From positions 1-48,762 of the forward strand of contig CACEFS010000007.1 of the NCBI GenBank assembly GCA_902558895.1: DNA of 48,762 nt, given 5' to 3'. Position numbers and translations under genes: made by a program. Positions 8,945 through 17,196 of the stretch are shown here, piece after piece (position 1 is the stretch's first letter; every line of letters starts with the position of its first letter). The notes under the pieces are model-generated. The model ran no database searches and was not told the DNA's origin. It worked only from the letters and a program-made list of their open reading frames with translations. This DNA is from an uncultured Prochlorococcus sp. Lineage in GTDB: Bacteria > Cyanobacteriota > Cyanobacteriia > PCC-6307 > Cyanobiaceae.

Positions 8945-10066
8945 TTGAAAAGAGACATCCAAAAGCTATTACTAATCGCCTCATTAATTACATTGGGTAT
9001 TAAATATCCTGCAAAAGTCATATCCCAACAATTAAGTAACCCAAAACTTAATGAAGTTAATTTATATTCGAACAAATCTTTTATAACTAAAGCTGTAGAG
9101 AGAACCGGTGCAGCTGTGGTGACAATTGATACTCAAAGATATGTTAAAAAAAGAAATTTTCCAAGAAATTCTCAACTATTTCTAGACCCATATTTTGAAA
9201 GATTTTTTGGATTAGATTTACCTAACGAAAATCGACCAAGGATAGAGCAAAACCAAGGCAGTGGATTTATATTTGCAGATGGACTTGTAATGACCAATGC
9301 TCATGTAGTGAATGGATCAGATAAGGTAATTGTTGGTTTAACCAATGGCAAAAAATTAAACGCTAAACTGATAGGTCAAGACTCTTTTACTGATTTAGCT
9401 GTGCTAAAGATTGAAGGGAGAGGGCCTTGGCCAAAAGCAAAATTGGGCGATTCTTCAAAGATTAAAGTTGGTGATTGGGCAATAGCAGTTGGAAATCCAT
9501 TCGGACTGGAAAACACAGTTACGCTTGGTATTATTAGTAATCTAAATAGAAACGTAACTCAATTAGGAATATATGATAAAAAACTTGAACTGATACAAAC
9601 AGACGCTGCTATTAATCCTGGCAATTCTGGAGGTCCACTGTTGAATAGCGATGGAGAAGTAATTGGTATTAATACGTTGATAAGATCAGGTCCAGGAGCA
9701 GGTTTGAGTTTCGCAATCCCAATTAATAAAGCTAAGGAAATTGCCTATCAACTTTTAAACAATGGAAAAGTAATACATCCTATGATTGGAATTAGCCTAA
9801 TAGAAGAAAGTATTTCTGAGAGAAAAAATAATATCGTAAAAGTTGGATATGTAGTACCGAACAGTCCAGCTGAAAAAAGTGGAATCAAGATAAATGATAT
9901 TTTAATTAAAATAGGCGATAAAGATATTGAAACCGCATCAGACGTAATAGAACAAATTAGTAAAAATGGTATCAAAAAACAAATAAATATATTATTGAAG
10001 CGTAAAAATAAATTTATTAAATTAAAAGTAATACCAACTGATATTACTAATCTACAAAATAATTAA
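8945..10066 (+). CDS. HtrA/Deg-type serine protease with PDZ domain
   Basis: A 373-residue trypsin-like protease with an N-terminal signal or anchor sequence (residues about 7-28). The catalytic triad is visible: H120 in MTNAHVV, D150 in TDLAVL and S228 in NPGNSGGP. A single PDZ domain covers about residues 275-365 (VVPNSPAEKSGIKINDILIKIG). One PDZ domain and this length fit the cyanobacterial HhoA/HhoB/HtrA group, which degrade damaged envelope or thylakoid proteins; which of the three it is cannot be told. The start is TTG at 8945, and no in-frame ATG occurs before the signal sequence ends. Confidence 0.92.
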   Translation: MKRDIQKLLLIASLITLGIKYPAKVISQQLSNPKLNEVNLYSNKSFITKAVERTGAAVVTIDTQRYVKKRNFPRNSQLFLDPYFERFFGLDLPNENRPRIEQNQGSGFIFADGLVMTNAHVVNGSDKVIVGLTNGKKLNAKLIGQDSFTDLAVLKIEGRGPWPKAKLGDSSKIKVGDWAIAVGNPFGLENTVTLGIISNLNRNVTQLGIYDKKLELIQTDAAINPGNSGGPLLNSDGEVIGINTLIRSGPGAGLSFAIPINKAKEIAYQLLNNGKVIHPMIGISLIEESISERKNNIVKVGYVVPNSPAEKSGIKINDILIKIGDKDIETASDVIEQISKNGIKKQINILLKRKNKFIKLKVIPTDITNLQNN

Positions 10067-10071
10067 AATTT

Positions 10072-10215
10072 TTAATTGTCATTCCGTTTAAGTATTTCCA
10101 CACATCTAGAAATACATCTACCATCACTTATATCGCAGGAAGTAATGCATTCAAAATAACTTTCAATAGGATCAGAAATTTGAAAATGTTTTTCTTGGAA
10201 ATCGTAATTTTTCAT
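10072..10215 (-). CDS. 47-residue microprotein with twin CX3C motifs
   Basis: A short gene from ATG at 10215 to TAA at 10072. The product has two CX3C motifs, C-I-T-S-C and C-I-S-R-C, separated by nine residues (DISDGR between them in part), on a background of acidic and aromatic residues (YDFQEKHFQISDPIESYFE). Four regularly spaced cysteines in a 47-residue protein suggest metal binding or two disulfides in a helical hairpin. I believe similar small proteins occur across cyanobacteria but cannot name a family. It ends 5 bases from the end of the convergent protease gene. Confidence 0.7.
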   Translation of the reverse strand: MKNYDFQEKHFQISDPIESYFECITSCDISDGRCISRCVEILKRNDN

Positions 10216-10325
10216 TTAAATTATTAAACCTATTTTTGTATTTTTAAGATTAATCAAGGACGGTAAACTATGTAAAGATAAATGAGTGATCTTACTTAGC
10301 CAATTGTAAATTTTATTAAAAATAA

Positions 10326-11951
10326 TCAAATTTTTTGGCTTTTATTTTTTTCTAAAAAATATTCGTAATTACCATCATATGAAAATAACTTTGAATCTTT
10401 AATTTCAATAATTCTATTTGCAACCTTTGAAATAAAATACCGATCATGAGAAATGATTAATAATGAACCTTTATAATTTTTAATTGCTAATTCTAAGTTT
10501 TCCTTAGATTGCAGATCCAAATGATTAGTTGGTTCGTCCAAAAGAAGGAAATTACTAGGATTAATAATCATGAGCGCCAATGCTAATCTTGCCTTTTCTC
10601 CCCCACTGAGTTGTTTAATATATTTAAAAACAGTTTCATTTTGAAAGCCAAAACTCCCTAAAAATGTTCTAACTTTCTTTTGGGACCATTCCGGAGACTT
10701 ATTACATATTAAATCAATAACCCTTTCGTCAAGTGAAAGAGCTTCAGCCTGATTCTGTTCATAATAGCTTGTAATTATATTATGTTTACCAAGATTAATT
10801 TCTCCAATTTCGGGAGATATTTTTTTCATAATAATTTTAAGCAATGTGGATTTGCCGCAGCCATTAGGTCCCAATATTGCTATTTTCTCCCCAGAAAAAA
10901 TCTTTAAATCAATATCTAAAAAAAGAATTTTATCCTCGAAACTATGAGACAAATTTTTGATATTTAGAACTAATTTTCCTGAGCGAGGGCACTCTGGAAA
11001 ATTAAAAACAGGACTTTTTGATTGTGATATGGGAGCCTCAATTTTAGAAATCTTTTTTAATTGTTTTTCTCTACTCTTTGCTTGAGAACTTCTAGTGGCA
11101 CTAGCTCTAAATCTATCTATATACCTCTTTTGTAACTCAATTTCTTTTTGTTGTAATTGATATGCCTTATTTTGTGATTCTTCATTCAAAGATTTCTGTT
11201 CGACAAAAAAAGAATAGTTGCCATTATATGTTTCAGATTTTCCTCTATTTACAAAAATTATTTTTTTACATAATTTATCTAAGAAATATCTATCATGGCT
11301 GATTATTATTACAGCAATTTTAAGCGATGATAGATATTCTTCCAGCCAAAAAATAGTTTCTAAATCTAAATGATTGGTTGGTTCATCCAGTAAAAGTAAA
11401 TCAGGTTTTTGTAAGATTATTTTTCCAAGTGCAACTTTCATCTGCCAACCACCTGAAAAATTCCCAACTAATTTATCAGCATCTTCTATAGAAAAGCCTA
11501 ATTTTGGTAATATTTTTTCTACATCAGATTGCATTTTATAACCACCTAAAGCTTCAAATTTTGCTTGATATTTTGCGAGTTGATTTACAAATATTTCAAG
11601 TTCATCGGAATTTTTTTTTATATCCAACGATTTCATTTTATTCTCAATTTCTAAAAGTTTAATGGCAACAATTTGTATATCATTAAAAGAACTTTCTAAT
11701 TCCTGTCTCACTGAAAAATTCAAATTACAATCAAACTCTTGCTTTAAATGGGCAATTTTAGGATTTCCCTCTTTGATGATCGTTCCACTTGTTTGTTCTT
11801 CCTCTCCAATTAAAATCTTAAATTGGGTTGATTTACCTGCACCATTAGAACCAACTAAGCCAACTTTTTCTCCTTTCTTAATCTCCCAAGTAATATTTTT
11901 TAAAACAACATCTGTAGAATAAATTTTGCTTACACCTTCAAATCTAATCAC
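10326..11951 (-). CDS. ABC-F family ATPase (translation-associated)
   Basis: A 541-residue protein with two ABC ATPase domains and no membrane segment. Domain one has GSNGAGKST, the signature FSGGWQM and LLLLDEPTNHLD; domain two has [20 protein letters not shown] and LLLDEPTNHLD. Between them is a charged linker with RASATRSSQAKSREKQLKK, the P-site-tRNA interaction motif of ABC-F proteins. ABC-F proteins bind the ribosomal E site and relieve stalled or hard-to-translate complexes; this one is nearer the Uup/YheS-like side than EttA by linker length, but I cannot settle it. The start is GTG at 11951. It is not an exporter. Confidence 0.92.
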   Translation of the reverse strand: MIRFEGVSKIYSTDVVLKNITWEIKKGEKVGLVGSNGAGKSTQFKILIGEEEQTSGTIIKEGNPKIAHLKQEFDCNLNFSVRQELESSFNDIQIVAIKLLEIENKMKSLDIKKNSDELEIFVNQLAKYQAKFEALGGYKMQSDVEKILPKLGFSIEDADKLVGNFSGGWQMKVALGKIILQKPDLLLLDEPTNHLDLETIFWLEEYLSSLKIAVIIISHDRYFLDKLCKKIIFVNRGKSETYNGNYSFFVEQKSLNEESQNKAYQLQQKEIELQKRYIDRFRASATRSSQAKSREKQLKKISKIEAPISQSKSPVFNFPECPRSGKLVLNIKNLSHSFEDKILFLDIDLKIFSGEKIAILGPNGCGKSTLLKIIMKKISPEIGEINLGKHNIITSYYEQNQAEALSLDERVIDLICNKSPEWSQKKVRTFLGSFGFQNETVFKYIKQLSGGEKARLALALMIINPSNFLLLDEPTNHLDLQSKENLELAIKNYKGSLLIISHDRYFISKVANRIIEIKDSKLFSYDGNYEYFLEKNKSQKI

Positions 11952-12023
11952 TGTTTTAAAAATAGAATTTACAAAATCTGTGGCTTATTTACTAAAAAAT
12001 ATTTTGTGGAATAAAATTAAATC

Positions 12024-12200
12024 ATGAAAAGAATGGAACAAATTGTAGTGATTTTCATAGCTGCAGCTCTTGCAATTCCCAGCTATTGGTTTTTTTGGAC
12101 TTTGGCTGGTGGAGGTGGCTATAACAAAAGAATAAGACCTATTCCTAATCCAAATAATAATTATTCGAAACCTTTTCCTAAAGACCTCCTCGAGCCTTGA
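12024..12200 (+). CDS. 58-residue single-span membrane protein
   Basis: ATG at 12024 to TGA at 12198-12200. The product has a short basic N-terminus (MKRMEQ), one hydrophobic span (about residues 7-27, ending SYWFFWTLAG), a GGGG turn and then a proline- and asparagine-rich tail (RIRPIPNPNNN). No family recognised. Its last 23 bases overlap the end of the convergent Nif11-like gene. It is divergent from the ABC-F gene with 72 bases between the starts. Confidence 0.6.
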   Translation: MKRMEQIVVIFIAAALAIPSYWFFWTLAGGGGYNKRIRPIPNPNNNYSKPFPKDLLEP

Positions 12201-12408
12201 TTAACCACATTTTAGTTGCCTCATCATCAATAGTACTCAAATATTCAATAACCTCTTCTTTAGTTACAGAAATATTTAACTCGTTGCCAATATCGCATAT
12301 TTTATCTAAAGCTTTTTTGGGATTAGTTAAGGCTGTCATAAATAGACTTTGTTTCTTTTTGGAATCGTTGGCTATTAACTTATAGAGCTTTTCAGCATTA
12401 CTGGACAT
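12178..12408 (-). CDS. Nif11-like small protein ending in Gly-Gly-Leu
   Basis: A 76-residue, helical, charged protein. The segment LYKLIANDSKKKQSLFM followed by NPKKALDKICDIGNELNISV and TKEEVIEYL follows the pattern of the Nif11 domain (leader-peptide and nitrogen-fixation-associated small proteins). In Prochlorococcus of other clades Nif11 leaders precede lanthipeptide cores and end in a double-glycine site; here the sequence ends ...KARGGL and stops, so there is no core peptide. No lanthipeptide synthetase or peptidase-transporter is nearby. It may be a stand-alone Nif11 protein of unknown role or a degenerate leader. Confidence 0.65.
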   Translation of the reverse strand: MSSNAEKLYKLIANDSKKKQSLFMTALTNPKKALDKICDIGNELNISVTKEEVIEYLSTIDDEATKMWLIKARGGL

Positions 12409-12442
12409 GGTTTAAAAATCTATTTATTAATAGATTATTACT

Positions 12443-12781
12443 TCAAGCTACATTTTGTTCATTATATTCATTATTAGATAAATCATAATCTACATCTTTT
12501 ATCTCTTTCGCAGAGGCATCTGCCATACTTCTTGCGTCTAAACATAAAACTTTTCTTAATTTCGCAAAGTTTGCTGCGTGAGATTTTCTACCATCTTTTT
12601 GTGCGTAATACTCAGACTGCTGAAGAATATGGTGAAGATGAGTTAACAAATATGGACTAATTACAGCTGATACCAAAACATCACTATTTTCATTATCGTG
12701 AGAATCAGAATTAAATAATCTTTTTTTCGGTTTATCAATTATCGACCTTTTAGGAGAATCAATTTTTCTTGAATTTTTCAT
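12443..12781 (-). CDS. hypothetical protein, 112 residues, divergent from the RHH gene
   Basis: A soluble protein with a very basic N-terminal 30 residues (KNSRKIDSPKRSIIDKPKKR) and a better-structured core, VLVSAVISPYLLTHLHHILQ, then KSHAANFAKLRKVLCLDAR and SMADASAKEIKDV. No family recognised. The ATG at 12781 is used here; a TTG 15 bases upstream (12796) is in frame. The promoter must lie in the 117-base divergent gap to the ribbon-helix-helix gene, which is full of inverted repeats. The core looks more constrained than the N- and C-terminal ends. Confidence 0.65.
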   Translation of the reverse strand: MKNSRKIDSPKRSIIDKPKKRLFNSDSHDNENSDVLVSAVISPYLLTHLHHILQQSEYYAQKDGRKSHAANFAKLRKVLCLDARSMADASAKEIKDVDYDLSNNEYNEQNVA

Positions 12782-12831
12782 GGGACAATAAAACAATTAA
12801 TTGATACGGACATAAATTTCCTTACTAACAA

Positions 12832-12885
12832 TATACACAAAGATAGTATCCTTGACTAACTGTGTATACTTATAAGTAACAGTTA
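12832..12885. promoter_or_regulatory. palindrome-rich divergent control region upstream of the RHH gene
   Basis: Three nested inverted repeats are packed into 54 bases: TATACACA (12832-12839) with TGTGTATA (12861-12868); TAACTGT (12857-12863) with ACAGTTA (12879-12885); and a perfect 12-base palindrome TACTTATAAGTA (12867-12878). They lie 14-67 bases before the ATG of the RHH gene and 51-104 bases before the start of the divergent gene. TATACT at 12865-12870 could be a -10 element. An operator bound by the RHH protein itself is the natural guess but is not shown. Confidence 0.5.
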
Positions 12886-12898
12886 TCAACTTTGACTC

Positions 12899-13201
12899 AT
12901 GGCTACCCGCCAAAACTCAACTAATGGGAAGCCTAAATCCCCCAGAATTCAAGTAGTTCTTCCAGAATTAATATGTGAGCAATTAACTATTTTGGCCGAT
13001 AATGAATCTAGGACAGTAAGTAATATGGCAAAAGTGTTAATACAAGAGGGTATAAAAAAATATTTCGCAAAAGAAAGTAAATCACCTGTTTCAGAAAATA
13101 ATTTAGACACTGATAAATTTAGAGATGAACTTGAAAAACAAAGCGTCAGAAGATTAAAAAGAGCTCCCCAAAGGATTAGATACTATAAAAAATCTGATTA
13201 A
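12899..13201 (+). CDS. ribbon-helix-helix (CopG-like) DNA-binding protein
   Basis: A 100-residue protein. Residues about 15-55 fit the ribbon-helix-helix fold: a short strand SPRIQVVLPELICEQL, helix one, the turn ESRTVSNMAKVLI and helix two ending EGIKKYF. The tail is charged and ends in a very basic stretch, VRRLKRAPQRIRYYKK, which could help DNA binding. RHH proteins bind operators as dimers through the N-terminal strand. No toxin gene follows (ktrA is convergent), so it is not an obvious antitoxin. The palindromes just upstream suggest self-regulation. The ATG is at 12899, directly after the inverted-repeat region. Confidence 0.75.
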   Translation: MATRQNSTNGKPKSPRIQVVLPELICEQLTILADNESRTVSNMAKVLIQEGIKKYFAKESKSPVSENNLDTDKFRDELEKQSVRRLKRAPQRIRYYKKSD

Positions 13202-13207
13202 AAATAA

Positions 13208-13912
13208 TTAATTTTGAGGCAATTTCTGTAAATCTACAGTTTTACCCATTACTACCAAAATATTTCCTCTTTCCAAAATATATTTTGCTGGAGGATTAAC
13301 TGTTAACTCTTCAGCAGGTCCTGCAGCAAGAACATTTACTAAATAATTTTTCCTCAAATTTAAATCTCTTAAAGATCTTCCAATAAATTCCTCTGGAACA
13401 GTTATTTCATCTATACCAGTTTGATTATCTAGTTCCAATCTCTCGATTAGGTTTGGTCTTACTAGTTCTAAACCTAATCTTTCTCCTTGCATCCTAGATG
13501 GGAAAACAACTTTATCTGCACCTACTCTTTTTAACATTTTTTCGTGCAAGTCACTGGTAGCTCTCGCTATTACTCTTTTCACTTTGCTACCTTCACTATC
13601 CTTAGCAATAAGAGTTGTGGTTATACTTGCTTCAATAGGTTCACTAATACCCACTACAACAGTATTCATTTCAAGAATTCCCGATTCCTTCATAGACTCT
13701 TCATCAGTACAATCTACAACTCTCGCTTCTATCGAAGGTTCTAATTGCCTTAAATCATCAATAGCTTTTTCCGAATAATCTGCAGCCATAACATCAGCAC
13801 CATTACTAATAAGTTCTCTGCAAACTGCGGTTCCAAATCTTCCAACGCCGACAACTGCAAAAGTGAGTGCTTCATTTTCTCTCTTTTGAGACCACTGCCA
13901 CCAATCAGCCAT
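13208..13912 (-). CDS. ktrA: KtrA/TrkA-type potassium channel regulatory subunit
   Basis: A 234-residue cytosolic protein with an RCK_N Rossmann domain (GVGRFG at residues 22-27 and an acidic residue D45 at the end of the second strand, which favours NAD/ATP-type nucleotide binding) and an RCK_C domain in the last 80 residues (IDEITVPEEFIGRSLRDLNLR ... NILVVMG, shown in part). It forms an octameric ring on KtrB and gates K+ uptake in response to nucleotides. It lies 18 bases after ktrB on the same strand, third in an SLC13-ktrB-ktrA unit. ATG at 13912. Confidence 0.92.
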   Translation of the reverse strand: MADWWQWSQKRENEALTFAVVGVGRFGTAVCRELISNGADVMAADYSEKAIDDLRQLEPSIEARVVDCTDEESMKESGILEMNTVVVGISEPIEASITTTLIAKDSEGSKVKRVIARATSDLHEKMLKRVGADKVVFPSRMQGERLGLELVRPNLIERLELDNQTGIDEITVPEEFIGRSLRDLNLRKNYLVNVLAAGPAEELTVNPPAKYILERGNILVVMGKTVDLQKLPQN

Positions 13913-13930
13913 AATAAAACTCAGTCTATT

Positions 13931-15334
13931 CTAAACATATAGATCAGCCCTAGGATAGCCAATTCTCTTTTGTCTATCTATTCTAGTCTTATAAAGAGCC
14001 TGCCAAAGTGCACTTAAAAGCAAAAGGATCCCAAGTCTGCCAACAAACATACCCACAATAAGAATAAATTGACCAAAATGATTTAATTTTGTCGTTAAAC
14101 CGATATCAAAACCAACTGTTGCAAATGCAGATATGCAAGTGAACAGAATTTCTAAGAATGTGAATGATTCTTTTTTAACAAAAGTATTTGTTGTACTAAG
14201 CAACATTGCCATTAAAAGAACAAAAAGCAAAGATCCAACTGTTATTCCAACTGCCTTTAGAATAACTTTATCTGAAATTAATCTATTGCTAATAATTACA
14301 TCTTTCTGACCTCTTAAAGTTGATCTAGTTGCAGCCATTAAAGCAATGAATGTGGTTGTTTTTATGCCTCCACCAGTACCTCCTGTACTTGCTCCAATAA
14401 ACATCAGCGTCATTAATAATAAGAGGCCCGTATCTGAGATAGAATTCAAAGAAATCGGAAAATTTGTAAAGCCTGCAGTTCTCGCACTAACTGTTTCGAA
14501 GATAGATGACATTAACCGTTCAAACAAATTTAAATCATTAAAAAATTGACTATTTAGCAACGATTCAGTGATAAAGAATCCTAATGATCCGAAGAATATT
14601 AGAGACAAACTTGTCCTAATAACTAGTCTGGAATGAAGGCTTAATTTCTTATAAGAAAGATTTTTTTTATGACTCCAAATATCATCAATAACCCGCCAAC
14701 CCAATCCACCCATAACAATGAGAAAAACAAAAACAATATTAACCAAATAATTTGTTCTATAGTCTTGAAGACTATTTGACATTAACGAAAATCCTGCATT
14801 GTTATATGCAGAAATGCTGTGAAAAATCGAGGACCATAGTCTTTCCCAATTATTTTGAATGTCTACAAATCCAAAAGAATATAAGACAATTACACCCAAG
14901 GATATAATACTAACCGCAGTAATAGCAATGCTTTGAAAAGTTCGACCAATTCCTCCAACTCCAAATTCATCTAAAGTCTTTCCTTTATCTAATCTAGTTC
15001 TTAGCTTTGTCCCCTTTACAACAAACCCTTGTAAAAATGTTGTAATGGCCATTAATCCTAAACCACCTGATAAAAGCATAAAAGCTAAGAAAACTTGGCC
15101 AAAAAAATTTAAATCAACACCAATATCTATTATTGTTAGGCCAGTAACGGTTATTGCAGAAGTAGATGTAAAAAATGCTTCCCACAAACCAACCTTTGAA
15201 GATGAACATAATGGAGAGCTTAAAATTAAAGTTCCAAGGCAAATAATAAACAAGCCTGTAACAATAGTAAATTGAGGTACAGATAGCTTTTTGTAAGCAT
15301 CTTTTAACTTATAAACTGAGAATGGGAATTTCAC
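13931..15334 (-). CDS. ktrB: KtrB/TrkH-type potassium translocating subunit
   Basis: A 467-residue membrane protein with four repeats of membrane span - pore helix - span. Each repeat carries a selectivity-filter-like turn with a central glycine: TSAITVTGL, SAYNNAGFS, SARTAGFTN and SAFATVGFD. This four-filter pattern defines the KtrB/TrkH superfamily of K+ (usually Na+-dependent) uptake proteins; the length fits KtrB. The start is GTG at 15334, only 4 bases after the stop of the SLC13-like gene, so the two are co-translated. In Synechocystis Ktr is the main K+ uptake route under salt shock. Confidence 0.92.
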   Translation of the reverse strand: MKFPFSVYKLKDAYKKLSVPQFTIVTGLFIICLGTLILSSPLCSSSKVGLWEAFFTSTSAITVTGLTIIDIGVDLNFFGQVFLAFMLLSGGLGLMAITTFLQGFVVKGTKLRTRLDKGKTLDEFGVGGIGRTFQSIAITAVSIISLGVIVLYSFGFVDIQNNWERLWSSIFHSISAYNNAGFSLMSNSLQDYRTNYLVNIVFVFLIVMGGLGWRVIDDIWSHKKNLSYKKLSLHSRLVIRTSLSLIFFGSLGFFITESLLNSQFFNDLNLFERLMSSIFETVSARTAGFTNFPISLNSISDTGLLLLMTLMFIGASTGGTGGGIKTTTFIALMAATRSTLRGQKDVIISNRLISDKVILKAVGITVGSLLFVLLMAMLLSTTNTFVKKESFTFLEILFTCISAFATVGFDIGLTTKLNHFGQFILIVGMFVGRLGILLLLSALWQALYKTRIDRQKRIGYPRADLYV

Positions 15335-15338
15335 GATA

Positions 15339-17147
15339 TCACCCGTAATTTAAAATTATCAATGCTGGCACAGTAAATGTCATTATAAGTGTTAATCCAG
15401 CTCCGTATTTTGCGATATCAAAAAATCTATATCTTCCAGGACCATAAACCATTAAATTTGTTTGATAACCCATTGGAGTCAGGAAAGATTGACTTGCACC
15501 GAATAAAACAAGCATTATTAAAGCGCTTGGTGAAATTTCTAAAACATTTGAGAATTCAATAGCAACAGGCAAAATCAAAGCAACCGAAGCAGCATTACTT
15601 ATAAATTGCGTAAGAATAACTGTAGATACAAAAATTACGATTAGTGCAAAATAAAGAGGCATTCCGTTAAGGGCAAAATCTAGATTAACTGCAATTAAAT
15701 CTGCTAATCCAGTTATCTGCATAGCTACACTGAAACACGATAAAGATCCCAGCAATAAAATGACGTCTAACCTAATTGATTTTTGTATCTCTGCAGGTCT
15801 TAAACATCCACAAGCAACCATTGCAATCACTGCCAAAAGAACTGAACCTACTAATGGAATATTAGAAACCGAAGGCAAAACCAACATTCCTATTGCTATT
15901 GCAATCGATATAGGTTTTTTTATCAAAAAAGGTAAGTCATCTTCGAATTGATCTAAAATAAGCAAATCATTACTAGCTTGCAGACCTCTTATTGAATCTA
16001 GAGGTGCTTGCAATAATAAAACATCTCCAGCCCTTAAAACAGCTTGGCCTAATCTCTCCTGTACAGTTTGTTGACCTCTTCTTAATGCTAAAACTGTTGC
16101 ATTATGACGCTGCCTAAATCTTAATTCTCTCAAACTTGCACCGGCTAAAGTTGAACCAGCTGGCAACAAGGCTTCAAAGGTCTTAGTACCTTCATCATCT
16201 GAGAAAACACTTGCCCCATCGAAAGATGTTTTGTTTTCTCCTAACAGAATAGTATGTTCTTGCTGCAGCCTAAATAAGTCTGCCCTTGTAACGCGTATTA
16301 TTAATCTATCATCCGGTTCAATCTTTCTATCAGCCAAAGGAGGAAGAATAACTTTTCCATTTCGTTGCAATTCAAGAACATCAACGTCAAATCGTCTTTG
16401 CAATCTACTATTTCTTACAGATTGTCCAACTAATTCTGAAGAAGAGGGAATAGTAACTTCGGTAAAATATATATTCATATCACCATTTTTAATAAACTCC
16501 TTATCTCTCCCTCTATCTGGCAAAAGCATGTCAGAAACTAGAATCATATAGGTTGTACCTATAAGCCACACTGGAATTCCTATTGATGTCAAACTAAATA
16601 ATTCCAAACCTCCATAACCTAATTGTTGACTAATATCACTTACAAGAAGATTTACTGAGCTACCTAATAATGTCAGAGTTCCACCGAGTAAAGTAGCAAA
16701 AGAAAGAGGTAATAAAACTTTTGATGGTGATATATTTCTTCGCTCGCACCAACTTTCAATTAAAGGTAACAAAGATGATACTACTGGAGTATTAGGTACA
16801 ATTCCAGATATTGGAGCAATCAAAAAAGCTATTAAAGAAATTAATTTCCTTGGAGTTTGAATACTTTCAGAAGAAATCAATTCTCTTACTCTGTCTAAGG
16901 CACCACTTTTAAATAATGCTGAGGAAACTGCAAATAAACCCATAAGGGTAATTAAAGAAGGGCTCCCAAAGCCAGCTAAAGCTTTTTCGGGAGAAAGAAC
17001 CCCAGTAGATATAAATATTCCGACACATAACAAACCAGTCAATTCTGGTGCAATAGTATTTCTAATAAACAAAATTATTGACATTATTAAAACAACTACC
17101 GTTATAAACGCATCAAAATTATTACTAACTACTGCAATTAAATTCAT
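15339..17147 (-). CDS. SLC13/DASS-type anion symporter with two RCK_C domains
   Basis: A 602-residue carrier. Membrane spans at the N-terminus (to about residue 208) and C-terminus (from about 410) surround two RCK_C (TrkA_C) domains at about 226-292 and 324-384, a layout typical of bacterial SLC13-like permeases often annotated as sodium:sulfate symporters. Conserved parts include SGIVPNTPVVSSLLP and SNAASVALILPVAIEFS, the two helical hairpin segments that bind substrate in this family. The substrate may be sulfate, another divalent anion or a dicarboxylate; the sequence does not decide. It is first in the unit with ktrB and ktrA, and RCK_C domains in both suggest a shared ligand. Confidence 0.85.
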   Translation of the reverse strand: MNLIAVVSNNFDAFITVVVLIMSIILFIRNTIAPELTGLLCVGIFISTGVLSPEKALAGFGSPSLITLMGLFAVSSALFKSGALDRVRELISSESIQTPRKLISLIAFLIAPISGIVPNTPVVSSLLPLIESWCERRNISPSKVLLPLSFATLLGGTLTLLGSSVNLLVSDISQQLGYGGLELFSLTSIGIPVWLIGTTYMILVSDMLLPDRGRDKEFIKNGDMNIYFTEVTIPSSSELVGQSVRNSRLQRRFDVDVLELQRNGKVILPPLADRKIEPDDRLIIRVTRADLFRLQQEHTILLGENKTSFDGASVFSDDEGTKTFEALLPAGSTLAGASLRELRFRQRHNATVLALRRGQQTVQERLGQAVLRAGDVLLLQAPLDSIRGLQASNDLLILDQFEDDLPFLIKKPISIAIAIGMLVLPSVSNIPLVGSVLLAVIAMVACGCLRPAEIQKSIRLDVILLLGSLSCFSVAMQITGLADLIAVNLDFALNGMPLYFALIVIFVSTVILTQFISNAASVALILPVAIEFSNVLEISPSALIMLVLFGASQSFLTPMGYQTNLMVYGPGRYRFFDIAKYGAGLTLIMTFTVPALIILNYG

Positions 17148-17196
17148 ACAAATCTTATTTAACTCAATATACTCAAAAACAATATTTCAAAAAAGT

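Noticed and set aside
12178-12408. Lanthipeptide precursor (prochlorosin) locus
   Set aside because: No core peptide after the GG, no LanM, no C39 transporter in the window.
12443-13201. Toxin-antitoxin module from the RHH protein and its divergent neighbour
   Set aside because: The genes are divergent, not tandem, and the neighbour shows no toxin motif.
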